Assembly: GCA_017410585.1 (NCBI GenBank)
Contig: JAFQQM010000057.1
Span: 1 to 64,000, forward strand
DNA length: 64,000 bases
DNA from: Clostridia bacterium
GTDB taxonomy: Bacteria > Bacillota > Clostridia > Oscillospirales > Acutalibacteraceae
Direction: 5' to 3'
Numbering within the stretch: position 1 is the first letter of the stretch; every line of letters begins with the position of its first letter. The notes under the pieces were generated by a model. It saw only the letters and a program-made list of their open reading frames with translations, did no database searches and was not told the DNA's origin. The translations under genes were made by a program, and so were the position numbers. Below, in pieces: positions 43,093-52,441 of the stretch.

Positions 43093-43120
43093 ATTTTATC
43101 ACAATTTTCGCAAAATACAA
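43093..43120 (-). promoter_or_regulatory. Promoter of metG-tatD
   Basis: Minus-strand TTGTAT (43115-43120), 16 bases, TAAAAT (43093-43098). Confidence 0.65.
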
Positions 43121-43145
43121 GAGGGAATTAGAAATATAAGAAAAC

Positions 43146-43174
43146 TTGACTTTTTAATATAATAATCTTATAAT
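43146..43174 (+). promoter_or_regulatory. Promoter of the lipoprotein/two-component operon
   Basis: TTGACT (43146-43151), 17 bases, TATAAT (43169-43174). Confidence 0.85.
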
Positions 43175-43215
43175 ATAGCGTGGTATATCTTAATTTAAAG
43201 GAAGGGGGCGGAAGG

Positions 43216-44466
43216 ATGAAACGGTTGTCGGTGCTTATCCTGCTGTTGGCCGTACTGCTGACCGGCTGTCATCCGCTGGATATCCGTGTACAGACGCAGT
43301 TGGTACCGCCCGGACTAAGCGGTGACCGTGCCGAGATCCAGACCGCCTTTGAGAGTTATTTGTATGTCCAGCGGGAATCGCTGGTCGATACCTATCGTTT
43401 AGAGTACCCCGCTTCGGGTGACTACCGATCCGCCTTCATTTTGAAAGATATTGACGGTGACCGTGCGCAGGAGGCACTTGTATTTTATCGTCGCTATGCC
43501 GACAGCAACGAGATCCATATGAATATTCTGTGTGACGGAAAAAACGGTTGGCATTCCGTTGCGGATTTTGTGTGTAGCAGTACCTCTGTGCAGGAAGTCC
43601 GCTTTGCCGATCTCTTCGGAGACGGCGGGGTACAGATCTTGGTTGGTTGGTCGGTCGGCAGTACCCGCGAAAGCCGTTTGCAGATCTTTCGTTGGCAACA
43701 AGATGCCGTATCTCTGTGCTACAGCGGTCTGTACAGTTTTTTAGTGCCGATCCCGCTTTCGTCGGAAAACAAAGACGATCTGTTGCTTATCCACCTGCAG
43801 GCGGACTCCACCGCCACCGCCACGCTACTGAGCACTGTCGGTAACGGGATGGTCGCCGTGGCCAATACGCCGTTGGACGGTACCGTCCTGCGCTACACGT
43901 CCGCACAGGTCAATATGCGGCAAGCGGGCGGTCGCGTCGGGGTGTTTTTAGATGCGGAGAAGGTCAACGGTACGTTAACCGAACTGCTGATATGGGACGG
44001 TGAGAGGTTGACCGCCCCGCTATATGACCCGCTGGCCGGCGGTACCGTTGCTTCGTGGCGCGCGTCATCGCTGTCGGCGGCTGATATCAACGGTAACGGT
44101 ACGACCGATTGGCCGACTACGATCGAAAATGCCGATCCTTTGCTTTACCGTTGGCAGACTTGGAATTTCGAGAAGCAGGAGATCGCTTCCCTGTGTTTAG
44201 GCTTGATTCCGCCCGATGACGGTTATACTTGGGTGATACCATCGGGTTGGGGCGCGTCGATACGTACCCGTTACGATGCCAAAACGCATTCCCTGACGGT
44301 CTTTCGTGGCGGAGACGAGGTCTTTTCCGTCACACGGGTAAACAAAGGGAGCGACCTAAACGACAACATATTTACCGATTTCGAGACCTATGATTATTTG
44401 ATCCGCGTAACGGATGCAAGCCCGCTTTCGCAGAATGCGATCATTGCGCGTTTGATTGAATTATGA
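43216..44466 (+). CDS. Lipoprotein with FG-GAP-like repeats upstream of a two-component system
   Basis: A 416-residue lipoprotein: signal MKRLSVLILLLAVLLTGC with lipid-modified C18. The mature part has DIDGDRAQEALVFYRR, FADLFGDGGVQILVG and DINGNGTTDWP, which resemble calcium-binding FG-GAP/VCBS blades of a beta-propeller. No catalytic motif seen. Start ATG 43216. It lies 16 bases before a response regulator, so it may sense or act in the same envelope pathway. Confidence 0.82.
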   Translation: MKRLSVLILLLAVLLTGCHPLDIRVQTQLVPPGLSGDRAEIQTAFESYLYVQRESLVDTYRLEYPASGDYRSAFILKDIDGDRAQEALVFYRRYADSNEIHMNILCDGKNGWHSVADFVCSSTSVQEVRFADLFGDGGVQILVGWSVGSTRESRLQIFRWQQDAVSLCYSGLYSFLVPIPLSSENKDDLLLIHLQADSTATATLLSTVGNGMVAVANTPLDGTVLRYTSAQVNMRQAGGRVGVFLDAEKVNGTLTELLIWDGERLTAPLYDPLAGGTVASWRASSLSAADINGNGTTDWPTTIENADPLLYRWQTWNFEKQEIASLCLGLIPPDDGYTWVIPSGWGASIRTRYDAKTHSLTVFRGGDEVFSVTRVNKGSDLNDNIFTDFETYDYLIRVTDASPLSQNAIIARLIEL

Positions 44467-44482
44467 AACGGAGGAAGACCAA

Positions 44483-45169
44483 ATGAAAACGGTTTTGGTT
44501 TGTGAGGACGAGGTAGCCATTCGCGATTTCGTGGTCATCAATTTGACCTATGCCGGTTTTCGGGTGATCGAGGCCGGCTCGGCCGAGGAAGCACTGGAAC
44601 GCTTTGACAGTTCCGTGGATATGGCACTTTTGGATATTATGCTCCCCGGTATGGACGGTTTGACGCTGTGTCGCACGTTGCGTGAAAAAAGCGAGGATAT
44701 GGGCATTATTATGCTTTCTGCCCGTACGCAGGAGCAGGAAAAGATCGATGCACTCCGTATGGGAGCGGACGATTACGTAACCAAACCGTTTAGCCCGTCC
44801 GAGTTGATCGCCCGTATCGAGGCGCTGTATCGTCGCGTGGCGGCTGCCCGTGAGCAGAAACAGCCGGTGGAGGAGATATGCTCCGGCAGTTTCGTCCTCA
44901 ATGCCCGTATGCGGACGGTGACCAAGAACGATCGGTTGCTGGATCTGACGCAGGTGGAATACCAAATGCTGTATTTCTTTTTCCAAAATCCCGACCGTCC
45001 GCTCGACCGTACGGAAATTTTACGGCACGTGTGGGGCGATGCGTACATCGGTGCAGAGAAGATCGTTGACGTTAACGTTCGCCGCTTACGTATCAAGATC
45101 GAGGACGATCCCTCGGCACCGGCGCATATCCGCACGGTGTGGGGTCACGGCTATCAATGGAGTGCGTAA
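44483..45169 (+). CDS. OmpR-family response regulator
   Basis: A 228-residue regulator. Receiver domain with acidic pair E8-D9, phospho-acceptor D51 in ALLDIMLPGMDG and Lys in TKPFSP; C-terminal winged helix (about 130-228) with VDVNVRRLRIKIEDD and the VWGHGYQW end. Start ATG 44483 after GGAGG. The histidine kinase gene follows by three bases. Confidence 0.96.
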   Translation: MKTVLVCEDEVAIRDFVVINLTYAGFRVIEAGSAEEALERFDSSVDMALLDIMLPGMDGLTLCRTLREKSEDMGIIMLSARTQEQEKIDALRMGADDYVTKPFSPSELIARIEALYRRVAAAREQKQPVEEICSGSFVLNARMRTVTKNDRLLDLTQVEYQMLYFFFQNPDRPLDRTEILRHVWGDAYIGAEKIVDVNVRRLRIKIEDDPSAPAHIRTVWGHGYQWSA

Positions 45170-45172
45170 CCT

Positions 45173-46600
45173 ATGCGTAGAAGTATTACCGGCCGCTGGT
45201 TGGTAAACGGTATCGGCATCGTGATGCTTGTACTGGTCTTTCTGGTGCTGGCCGTTACGTTGGCTATGCGGCAACTGTATTACAGCGGCGTCAGAGAAAC
45301 GCTGTACGAATATGCGGAAACGACAGCCGGTACGTTTGATATGTATCTGTCGGATTCGTCCTACGATTGGACGACTGCTTCCCGCGAATTCCTGCAGAAT
45401 TTCCGTGATAAAAGTCAAGTAGAGGTGCAGGTGCTGGATCCTTCCGGCCGCGCCCAGCGAAGTACCACCGGCTTTGCCCCCACGCAAGGCAGCCGTGACG
45501 ACTGGGAAGAGGCGATGCTCTCCGCCGACGGCTACGGTCAATGGGAAGGGCGTATCCACTCCGGTGAGCACGTGATGTCACTGGTCACGGTGCGCCGTCG
45601 TGACGGCCATGTGATCGGTGCGTTGCGTTACGTGGTATCGGTCCGTTTGATCGATCGTCAGATCGTGATGATCGGTGGTGCCGCCACCTTGCTGTCGTTG
45701 GTGATTCTGTTTTTCGTTTTCCTGTCCAACTCGTATTTTATCAGTTCGATCTTGAATCCTATCAAGGAGATCGGACGAGGGGCGCAGAAGATCGCTTCCG
45801 GCAATTTCCGCTACCGTATCAAAAAGCGCGGGAATGACGAACTTGGCGATCTGTGCGATACGATCAATTATATGGCCGGCGAGATCGGTCGTACCGAAGA
45901 GATGAAAAACGATTTTCTCTCTTCCATCTCTCACGAACTGCGCACACCGCTGACCGCCATCAAGGGCTGGAGCGAAACGCTTGAGCAGGTGGGGAGCGAA
46001 AACACGGAACTGACCCGTCGCGGTCTTCGCGTTATCGCGGACGAGACCGACCGCCTTTCCGCCTTGGTGGAGGAACTGCTGGATTTCTCCCGTCTGCAAA
46101 GCGGTCGCCTTGACGTGCGCTTTGAAAAATTCGACTTATTGGCGGAACTGGAGGAGACGGTGTTGCTATACCAGCCTCGTGCAGAGCGTGATGGCATCAC
46201 GTTGCTGTACGCCGAATCTCCCGAGTTGCCGCTGTTGACCGGCGATAAGGACCGCATCCGTCAGGTGCTGATCAATCTGCTGGATAACGCTATTAAGTAC
46301 AGTGCGGCAGGGGACACCGTCCGTGTGGAGGCGGCCCGTCTATGGGATCGCGCGCAGATCGTCATCAGCGATACCGGTATGGGTATTCCGCCGGAAGCGT
46401 TGCCGCATATCACCGAAAAGTTTTTCCGTGTCAATAAAAACGGTACGATCCCCGGCTCGGGTATCGGTCTGGCTTTGGTCAAGGAGGTCATCCGCCTCCA
46501 CGACGGTCATCTGGATATCGAAAGCGAGTTTGGCGTGGGAACGACGGTCACCATCACTCTGCCGCTGATGGCGGATGGGATTAGAAAGGAAGTCAAATAA
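45173..46600 (+). CDS. Sensor histidine kinase
   Basis: A 475-residue kinase: helix (about 12-35), extracytoplasmic domain of about 130 residues, second helix (about 165-190), HAMP (NPIKEIGRGAQKIASGNFR), dimer domain with H254 in SSISHELRTPLTAIKG, then ATP-binding N box (NLLDNAIKYS), G1 (DTGMGIPP) and G2 (GSGIGLAL). Partner of the preceding regulator; signal unknown. Confidence 0.96.
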   Translation: MRRSITGRWLVNGIGIVMLVLVFLVLAVTLAMRQLYYSGVRETLYEYAETTAGTFDMYLSDSSYDWTTASREFLQNFRDKSQVEVQVLDPSGRAQRSTTGFAPTQGSRDDWEEAMLSADGYGQWEGRIHSGEHVMSLVTVRRRDGHVIGALRYVVSVRLIDRQIVMIGGAATLLSLVILFFVFLSNSYFISSILNPIKEIGRGAQKIASGNFRYRIKKRGNDELGDLCDTINYMAGEIGRTEEMKNDFLSSISHELRTPLTAIKGWSETLEQVGSENTELTRRGLRVIADETDRLSALVEELLDFSRLQSGRLDVRFEKFDLLAELEETVLLYQPRAERDGITLLYAESPELPLLTGDKDRIRQVLINLLDNAIKYSAAGDTVRVEAARLWDRAQIVISDTGMGIPPEALPHITEKFFRVNKNGTIPGSGIGLALVKEVIRLHDGHLDIESEFGVGTTVTITLPLMADGIRKEVK

Positions 46601-46603
46601 CGT

Positions 46604-47632
46604 ATGTCTGAAAACAAGCAATGCTGTAAAAAGACCTCCATCGGCGGTCAGGCGCTGATCGAAGGTGTGATGATGCGCGGTCCGAAACTCACCTGTTTGG
46701 CCGTGCGTCATATCGGTACCGGCGAAATTATCACCGAAAGTTGGGAAACCGCCGGTGACAAGCGTCCTGCGTGGACCAAATGGCCGCTGATCCGCGGTGT
46801 GTTCGGCTTTGCGGATTCCATGATTGTCGGTTATAAAACGATGATGAAGTCTGCCGACCTCTCCGGATTTACCGAGTTGGAGGAGGAAGAAGAGGCCGCC
46901 AAGAAAGCGGCCAAGGCGGCCAAAAAAGCGAAGAAAGCCGGAGAACCGATTCCCGAAGCGGAAGAAAAGAAACAGCCTCAAAAACTGGAAGGTCCGCTTA
47001 TGACTGCGCTGATGATTGTCAGCGTGATTCTTGGTGTGGGTCTGGCGGTGCTGTTGTTTATGTACCTGCCGTCGCTTTTGTATAACCACGTCATTAAGCC
47101 GCTGGCACCACAAGTGTTTGACAATCGCTTTATGCAGTCGCTGTTTGAAGGTGTGTTGCGGATCGCCATTTTTATCGGTTACATCGTGCTGACCTCGCTG
47201 ATGAAGGATATCCGCCGCGTGTATATGTATCACGGTGCCGAGCACAAGACCATCTTTTGCTATGAAAAAGATCTGCCGTTGACGGTGGAAAACGTCCGCC
47301 TGCAACGTCGTTTCCATCCTCGCTGCGGTACCTCGTTTATGATCTTGATGCTGATCGTCGGCGTGTTTATCGGTATGCTCATTCCCACCGGTCTGCCGTC
47401 CATCGTGCGCGCGCTCATCAAGATCGCGCTGTTGCCGCTTTCGGTCGGCATCGGCTATGAGGCCATCAAATTCTGCGGTCGCCACGATAACCGGCTGACC
47501 CGTATCATTGCCGCCCCTGGCACTTGGCTGCAACATATCACCACCCGTGAGCCGGACGATGATATGATCGAATGTGCCATTACCGCTTTTCAGGCGGTCA
47601 TTCCCGAAAACGAACAAGACGACAGGTGGTAA
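46604..47632 (+). CDS. yqhQ: DUF1385 membrane protein YqhQ
   Basis: A 342-residue protein of the DUF1385/YqhQ family: IGGQALIEGVMMRGP start, a charged Lys/Ala/Glu insert (about 85-125), two or more membrane helices and the conserved YHGAEHKTIFCYE and RFHPRCGTSFM. Function unknown; often adjacent to prmC in Firmicutes as here. Linked to the kinase gene by only three bases. Confidence 0.92.
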   Translation: MSENKQCCKKTSIGGQALIEGVMMRGPKLTCLAVRHIGTGEIITESWETAGDKRPAWTKWPLIRGVFGFADSMIVGYKTMMKSADLSGFTELEEEEEAAKKAAKAAKKAKKAGEPIPEAEEKKQPQKLEGPLMTALMIVSVILGVGLAVLLFMYLPSLLYNHVIKPLAPQVFDNRFMQSLFEGVLRIAIFIGYIVLTSLMKDIRRVYMYHGAEHKTIFCYEKDLPLTVENVRLQRRFHPRCGTSFMILMLIVGVFIGMLIPTGLPSIVRALIKIALLPLSVGIGYEAIKFCGRHDNRLTRIIAAPGTWLQHITTREPDDDMIECAITAFQAVIPENEQDDRW

Positions 47633-47638
47633 CGATCA

Positions 47639-48493
47639 ATGACTTACGGTGAACTGTACAAACAGATCAAACAGACGCTCGAAGAGGCAGGCTGTGAGTT
47701 TGCCGGCTTTGATGCGGAATGCATTTTAGAGGATATCGGCGGTCTGCCGCACCGGCAACGCGCCCGCTATCTGGACGAGATCGTGCCGGAGGAGATTCGG
47801 GAAGCGGTGGAGAACGCCGCGTCCTTCCGCGCTTCCGGACGTCCGCTCCAGTATATTCTCGGCAACTGGGAATTCCTCTCGCTGACGTTGCACGTCGGTG
47901 AGGGGGTGCTGATCCCTCGCCCCGAAACGGAATTGCTGTGCGAAGTCGGCGCCAATTTTCTGAAAGATCGTCACCTGCACGCCCCGCAGGTCTGGGATCT
48001 CTGCGCCGGTACCGGCTGTGTCGGTCTGGGGCTTTGCAAACTGTATCCGAAGGCGCGTGTAACGGCGGTGGAACTGTCCGACTTCGCGCTGTATTACCTG
48101 CGCCATAACTGCGTAGACTATTCGCAGTTTGACGTGCGTGTGTTGCAGGCGGACGTGTTGCAGGACGTGCCGTCGTTACGCGGCCGCGCCGATCTCATCC
48201 TTTCCAACCCGCCCTATATCCCGACCGGTGATCTGGAAACGCTGATGACCGAGGTGCAATACGAACCGCGGATGGCATTAGACGGCGATGAGGACGGCCT
48301 CAAATTCTACCGTTGTTTTGCGGAGAAATGGACCAAGCGTTTGGCAGACGGTGGTATGCTGGCTGTCGAAGTCGGCATCGGTCAGGCCACGACGGTGGCG
48401 GAACTGTTCAAGGATGCCGGTCTCAAGGATATCACTATCACCACCGATACTTCGGGGATCGACCGCGTGGTTGCCGGTATTCGCCGTGATTGA
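47639..48493 (+). CDS. prmC: Release factor glutamine methyltransferase
   Basis: A 284-residue methyltransferase that modifies the GGQ glutamine of RF1 and RF2. N-terminal helical domain, SAM motif WDLCAGTGCVGLGL and the catalytic NPPY in LSNPPYIP. prfB lies elsewhere in this window (58606-59742). Confidence 0.95.
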   Translation: MTYGELYKQIKQTLEEAGCEFAGFDAECILEDIGGLPHRQRARYLDEIVPEEIREAVENAASFRASGRPLQYILGNWEFLSLTLHVGEGVLIPRPETELLCEVGANFLKDRHLHAPQVWDLCAGTGCVGLGLCKLYPKARVTAVELSDFALYYLRHNCVDYSQFDVRVLQADVLQDVPSLRGRADLILSNPPYIPTGDLETLMTEVQYEPRMALDGDEDGLKFYRCFAEKWTKRLADGGMLAVEVGIGQATTVAELFKDAGLKDITITTDTSGIDRVVAGIRRD

Positions 48494-48526
48494 TCACACG
48501 GCATAAGAAAGGGGAGGTGAGCCGTT

Positions 48527-49123
48527 ATGAACGGTTGGCTGATCGCCGCCATCGTTGTGGCGGCCCTGCTGTTATTCCTTTGTCTTCTGTTGCTGATACC
48601 GGTCTCGGTCCGCATCAGTTACGAGCACGCCGGCGGCTTACGCCTCCGTGTCTACGCCTTGTTTATCCGTGTGTTTCGGTTGCGGCTGAACGAAGAAGGC
48701 AAACCGAAGAAAAAAGAAAAACCAAAAAAGAAAAAAACGGCAACTCCCAAGGAGAAAAAGCCGTTTCTCGATACCTTGTCCGAGACGCTGACGCTGGTCA
48801 AAAACCTGCTTGACAGCCTGTTTTGGCTGTTGGAACGCGCCACGCTCTCTCGCTTTCGTGTCACGGTAGTGTGTGCCGGCGAGGACGCCGCCGCTACCGC
48901 GCAACAATACGGTGCGGTGTGCGCCTTGGTCTATCCGTTTGCGGCTTGGTTACAAAGCGCGATGAAGGTCAACGACCGCCGTACCGATCTGCGGCTTGGT
49001 TGCGCTTTTGACCGTACCGAGCCGGAAATGGCGCTGGATGTGCAACTGACGTTGTCGGTCGCGCTCGGATTACTCGCCTTACTGCATTTTGCCGATCTGC
49101 AATCAAAGGAGGATAACAAATGA
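48527..49123 (+). CDS. DUF2953 protein (YtfI-like)
   Basis: A 198-residue protein: N-terminal membrane helix (about 3-25), a beta strand region, a stretch of Lys/Pro (KPKKKEKPKKKKTATPKEKK) and a C-terminal domain with LSRFRVTVVCAGEDAA. DUF2953 proteins are paired with gerW (ytfJ) and linked with sporulation. It overlaps the next gene by ATGA. Confidence 0.85.
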   Translation: MNGWLIAAIVVAALLLFLCLLLLIPVSVRISYEHAGGLRLRVYALFIRVFRLRLNEEGKPKKKEKPKKKKTATPKEKKPFLDTLSETLTLVKNLLDSLFWLLERATLSRFRVTVVCAGEDAAATAQQYGAVCALVYPFAAWLQSAMKVNDRRTDLRLGCAFDRTEPEMALDVQLTLSVALGLLALLHFADLQSKEDNK

Positions 49124-49557
49124 AACCGGAAGAGACGAAGGGCACCGCCCGTCAAAACGACAATACCCTTATCAAGGTCTTGACCTTTACAGTGGATAAG
49201 ACGATGGAACTGACCAAATCCAACTCGGTGCTGGGCGAACCGGTCACCGTGGGGGATATGACGGTCATCCCGATCTCCAAACTGTCGCTCGGTTTTGCCG
49301 GCGGCGGTGCGGATATTATGAATGCCGGCAAACGCAAGAAGCAAAATCCTGCCGGTGCGGGCGCGGGCGTTACTATGACCCCCATGAGTTTTCTGGTGAT
49401 CCAAGGGGAAGATATGCGGGTCATCAGCGTGGAGGCTCCGCCAAAGCCGTCGGCGCTGACCGGCGTCATTGATACCGTGGTATCGATGGCGAAGGATGCG
49501 ATGGGCAAAAAAGAACAACCGCAGACGGTGGAAATGCCTGCAGAGGAGCAAGAATGA
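49120..49557 (+). CDS. gerW: GerW-family sporulation protein (YtfJ)
   Basis: A 145-residue protein of the YtfJ/GerW family: GEPVTVGDMTVIPISKLSLGFAGGGAD and GAGVTMTPMSFLVI are conserved blocks. In Bacillus it is needed for proper spore germination. Its presence with cwlD indicates a spore former. Overlaps both neighbours. Confidence 0.9.
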   Translation: MKPEETKGTARQNDNTLIKVLTFTVDKTMELTKSNSVLGEPVTVGDMTVIPISKLSLGFAGGGADIMNAGKRKKQNPAGAGAGVTMTPMSFLVIQGEDMRVISVEAPPKPSALTGVIDTVVSMAKDAMGKKEQPQTVEMPAEEQE

Positions 49558-52427
49558 ATTTAGGTGAAAAGCATTTTGGCTTTACAGCGGTGGGCGTCCG
49601 TCCGGTGCCGGAGATCGGCTCGGAAATGATCGAATTCGTCCACGATAAGACCAAAGCCAAACTCATTTGGATGAATAACCGCGAAGAAAACAAACTGTTT
49701 TCGGTCGCGTTTAAAACGTTACCGTCGGATGACACCGGCGTGTTCCATATCTTGGAACATTCGGTGCTCGGCGGTTCGAAAAACTATCCGGTAAAGGAAC
49801 CGTTCCTTGAACTTCTTAAGAGTTCGATGAACACCTACTTAAACGCGATGACCTTTCCGGACAAAACGGTATTTCCGGTATCCAGCCGGAACGACACCGA
49901 TTTTATGAATCTGGCGCAAGTGTATCTCGATGCCGTGTTTTGCCCCGCTATCTACGACAATCCTTGCATCTTCGCGCAGGAAGGCTGGCATTACGAACTG
50001 CGAGATCCCGCCGACACTGCCACCTTCAAGGGCGTGGTGTTTAATGAAATGAAAGGGGCGCTGTCGTCGGTACACAGCCGCCTGAATTACGAATTGCACC
50101 GGATGCTCTATCCGGACAGTTGCTATCGCTTTGTTTCCGGCGGCGATCCGGCGGCCATCCCCGACCTGACCTACGAGCAATTTTTGGCGACCCATCGCCG
50201 TTTCTACCACCCGTCCAATGCGTATTTTTATCTGGACGGTCCGGTGGATATCAAGCGGCTGCTTCGCTTGATCGATGAGCAGTATCTTGCCGGCTACGAT
50301 GCCTTGGAACCGGATTTCGATATCGTCCGTCAAGGCCCGATCGCCCCGACCGTCAAAGTTTGCGAATACGACGTTGGTGCGGATGAAAGTACCGAAAACC
50401 GCACCCATCTGGTCTACGGCAAACTGCTGAGCGATTGGAGCGACCGCAACAAAAATTTTGCGTTGGCGGTGCTGGGGGATATGTTGACCGCCACCAACGA
50501 CGCGCCCCTGAAACGCGCTCTTCTTGACAGCGGTCTGTGCAACGATATGTCGCTGGGGGTCAATGACGGCACCTATCAGACCGCCGGTGTATTGCATATT
50601 CAAAACACCGAACAACAGCACGGCGAGGCACTCTTGGGGCTGACTCGCGAAACGGTTGCCAAATTGATCGCCGCCGGTCTCGATCGCGACGACCTGTCCG
50701 CTACCATCGACCGGATGGAATTTATTCTGCGTGAAGGCGACGAGCCCAAAGCGCTCGACCGCGATATCAACGTGCTGTCTTCGTGGTTATACGGCGGCGA
50801 CCCGTTGCTGTATATCGGCTGTGACGGATTGTTTGCCTTCCTGCGTGAACAATTACATACCGACTATTACGAACGCTTGCTGTCCGAATGGTTGCTGGAG
50901 GAATCCGGTTCGGCCACGCTGTATCTGGTGCCGTCGGCGCAGTACGGCGAGAAACTTCGTGCCGCCGAGAGTGCGCGTCTGCAAACGGCGCAGAGTGGGT
51001 GGAGCGAGGCGGAGGCCGCGGCGGTGGTGGAACAAAACCGCCGTGTGGACGAATGGCAACGGTCGGAAGATACGCCCGAAGCCTTGGCTACGCTGCCCAA
51101 ACTGCCGCTTTCGGAGGTCAGCGACCGTCCCGAAAAACGCGAAACGACCGTTTCGGACGAAAACGGCGTGACCGTGCTGTGCCATCCCGCCAGAGAAAAG
51201 GGCATCCACTCCGCTTCGCTGTATTTCTCGCTGGCGGATTGCGACGAGGATCAATTGTACGACCTGTCGGTGATGAGCGGTCTGTACGGTCAACTGCCGA
51301 CCCACCAAACCGACAGTGCCTTGTTACAACGCCGTGTGAGCAGTATTCTCGGTGACTTGGTATTTGTGGTCACCGCCTACAGCGAAAAGCATCGGCCGGA
51401 GACCTGCCGGCCTTATCTGGCGGTCAATTTCCGCTATCTGGAGCGCAATCGGGATGCCGCATTTGCGCTGGTATCCGAGATCTTGAACGACACCGACTTT
51501 GACCGCCCTGAGCAGATCACCGAATTGCTCAAGCAAGGGGAAGAGATGACCCGCCAGCGGATGCAATCCGGCGGTCACAACTTCGCAATGCGCCGTGTGC
51601 GCGCCGCCGGATCGGCGGAATGCGCCCTCAAGGAACTGACCGCCGGTTACGAAAGTTATCGCCGCCTGCGTTGCTTGGCGCGTGGGGAAGAGGATCTTTC
51701 GGCCAAGATCGCCGACTATAAACGGTTGGCCGCGTCGGTTATCTGTCGCGGCCGCGTGACCGCTTCGCTGACCGCCTTTGAACAACGACCGCTGTGGCCG
51801 TTGCTGTCTCAACTGCCGCAGGGCGAAGCACTTCCTTCCGATGAACTGTCCTACCGTCTGCCGGTTCCGACAGCGCAGGGCATCAGCACCCCGACGGCGG
51901 TCTCTTTTGCGGCGATGGCGTTGTCGGTGCCGCAGTACGATTCGTCGCTGTGGAACGTTCTCAGCACCATTCTTTCCTTCGATTATCTGTGGAATGAGAT
52001 CCGTGTCAAGGGCGGTGCCTACGGTGCCGGTATGGGGACGGGCAACAGTTACATTCCCGTGTACTATTCCTACCGTGACCCATCGCCGGCAACTTCGTTG
52101 CAGACCTTCCGTAAGACGGTAGAGTTTGTGCGGGAGTTTGTCGCTTCGGTGCCGTCGCTCGATCCGTTTATTATCAGCACGGTCGCTAAGTTGGAACCGT
52201 TGCAATCCGATGCATCCATCGGTGCGTTGGCAGACGAATGCTGGTTCCGCGGTCTGACCGAGGAAATGCGGATAGAGGCTCGACGCCGCCTGCTGTCGCT
52301 GAAACCCGCCGACCTGCTGGAAGCGTGTGACTACCTGCAAAACGAGATCGCCTGCTGTGTGGTAGGGTCGGAAACGGCGCTGGCTACCTGCGAAGACGAA
52401 AATCTGACCGTCGTTTCTGTCGGTTAA
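49554..52427 (+). CDS. M16C-family (PreP/Cym1-like) metallopeptidase
   Basis: A 957-residue inverzincin. Inverted zinc motif H65-x2-E68-H69 in HILEHSVLGGS with the distal Glu in VVFNEMKGALSS. Four homologous domains in two halves joined by a hinge, as in presequence peptidases. It degrades peptides in the cytosol. No signal peptide. Starts in the stop of gerW (ATGA). Confidence 0.93.
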   Translation: MNLGEKHFGFTAVGVRPVPEIGSEMIEFVHDKTKAKLIWMNNREENKLFSVAFKTLPSDDTGVFHILEHSVLGGSKNYPVKEPFLELLKSSMNTYLNAMTFPDKTVFPVSSRNDTDFMNLAQVYLDAVFCPAIYDNPCIFAQEGWHYELRDPADTATFKGVVFNEMKGALSSVHSRLNYELHRMLYPDSCYRFVSGGDPAAIPDLTYEQFLATHRRFYHPSNAYFYLDGPVDIKRLLRLIDEQYLAGYDALEPDFDIVRQGPIAPTVKVCEYDVGADESTENRTHLVYGKLLSDWSDRNKNFALAVLGDMLTATNDAPLKRALLDSGLCNDMSLGVNDGTYQTAGVLHIQNTEQQHGEALLGLTRETVAKLIAAGLDRDDLSATIDRMEFILREGDEPKALDRDINVLSSWLYGGDPLLYIGCDGLFAFLREQLHTDYYERLLSEWLLEESGSATLYLVPSAQYGEKLRAAESARLQTAQSGWSEAEAAAVVEQNRRVDEWQRSEDTPEALATLPKLPLSEVSDRPEKRETTVSDENGVTVLCHPAREKGIHSASLYFSLADCDEDQLYDLSVMSGLYGQLPTHQTDSALLQRRVSSILGDLVFVVTAYSEKHRPETCRPYLAVNFRYLERNRDAAFALVSEILNDTDFDRPEQITELLKQGEEMTRQRMQSGGHNFAMRRVRAAGSAECALKELTAGYESYRRLRCLARGEEDLSAKIADYKRLAASVICRGRVTASLTAFEQRPLWPLLSQLPQGEALPSDELSYRLPVPTAQGISTPTAVSFAAMALSVPQYDSSLWNVLSTILSFDYLWNEIRVKGGAYGAGMGTGNSYIPVYYSYRDPSPATSLQTFRKTVEFVREFVASVPSLDPFIISTVAKLEPLQSDASIGALADECWFRGLTEEMRIEARRRLLSLKPADLLEACDYLQNEIACCVVGSETALATCEDENLTVVSVG

Positions 52428-52441
52428 GAGAGAGGTAAACA

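Noticed and set aside
43057-43215. T-box leader for metG
   Set aside because: The region is fully used by two divergent promoters and contains no specifier hairpin or T-box sequence.
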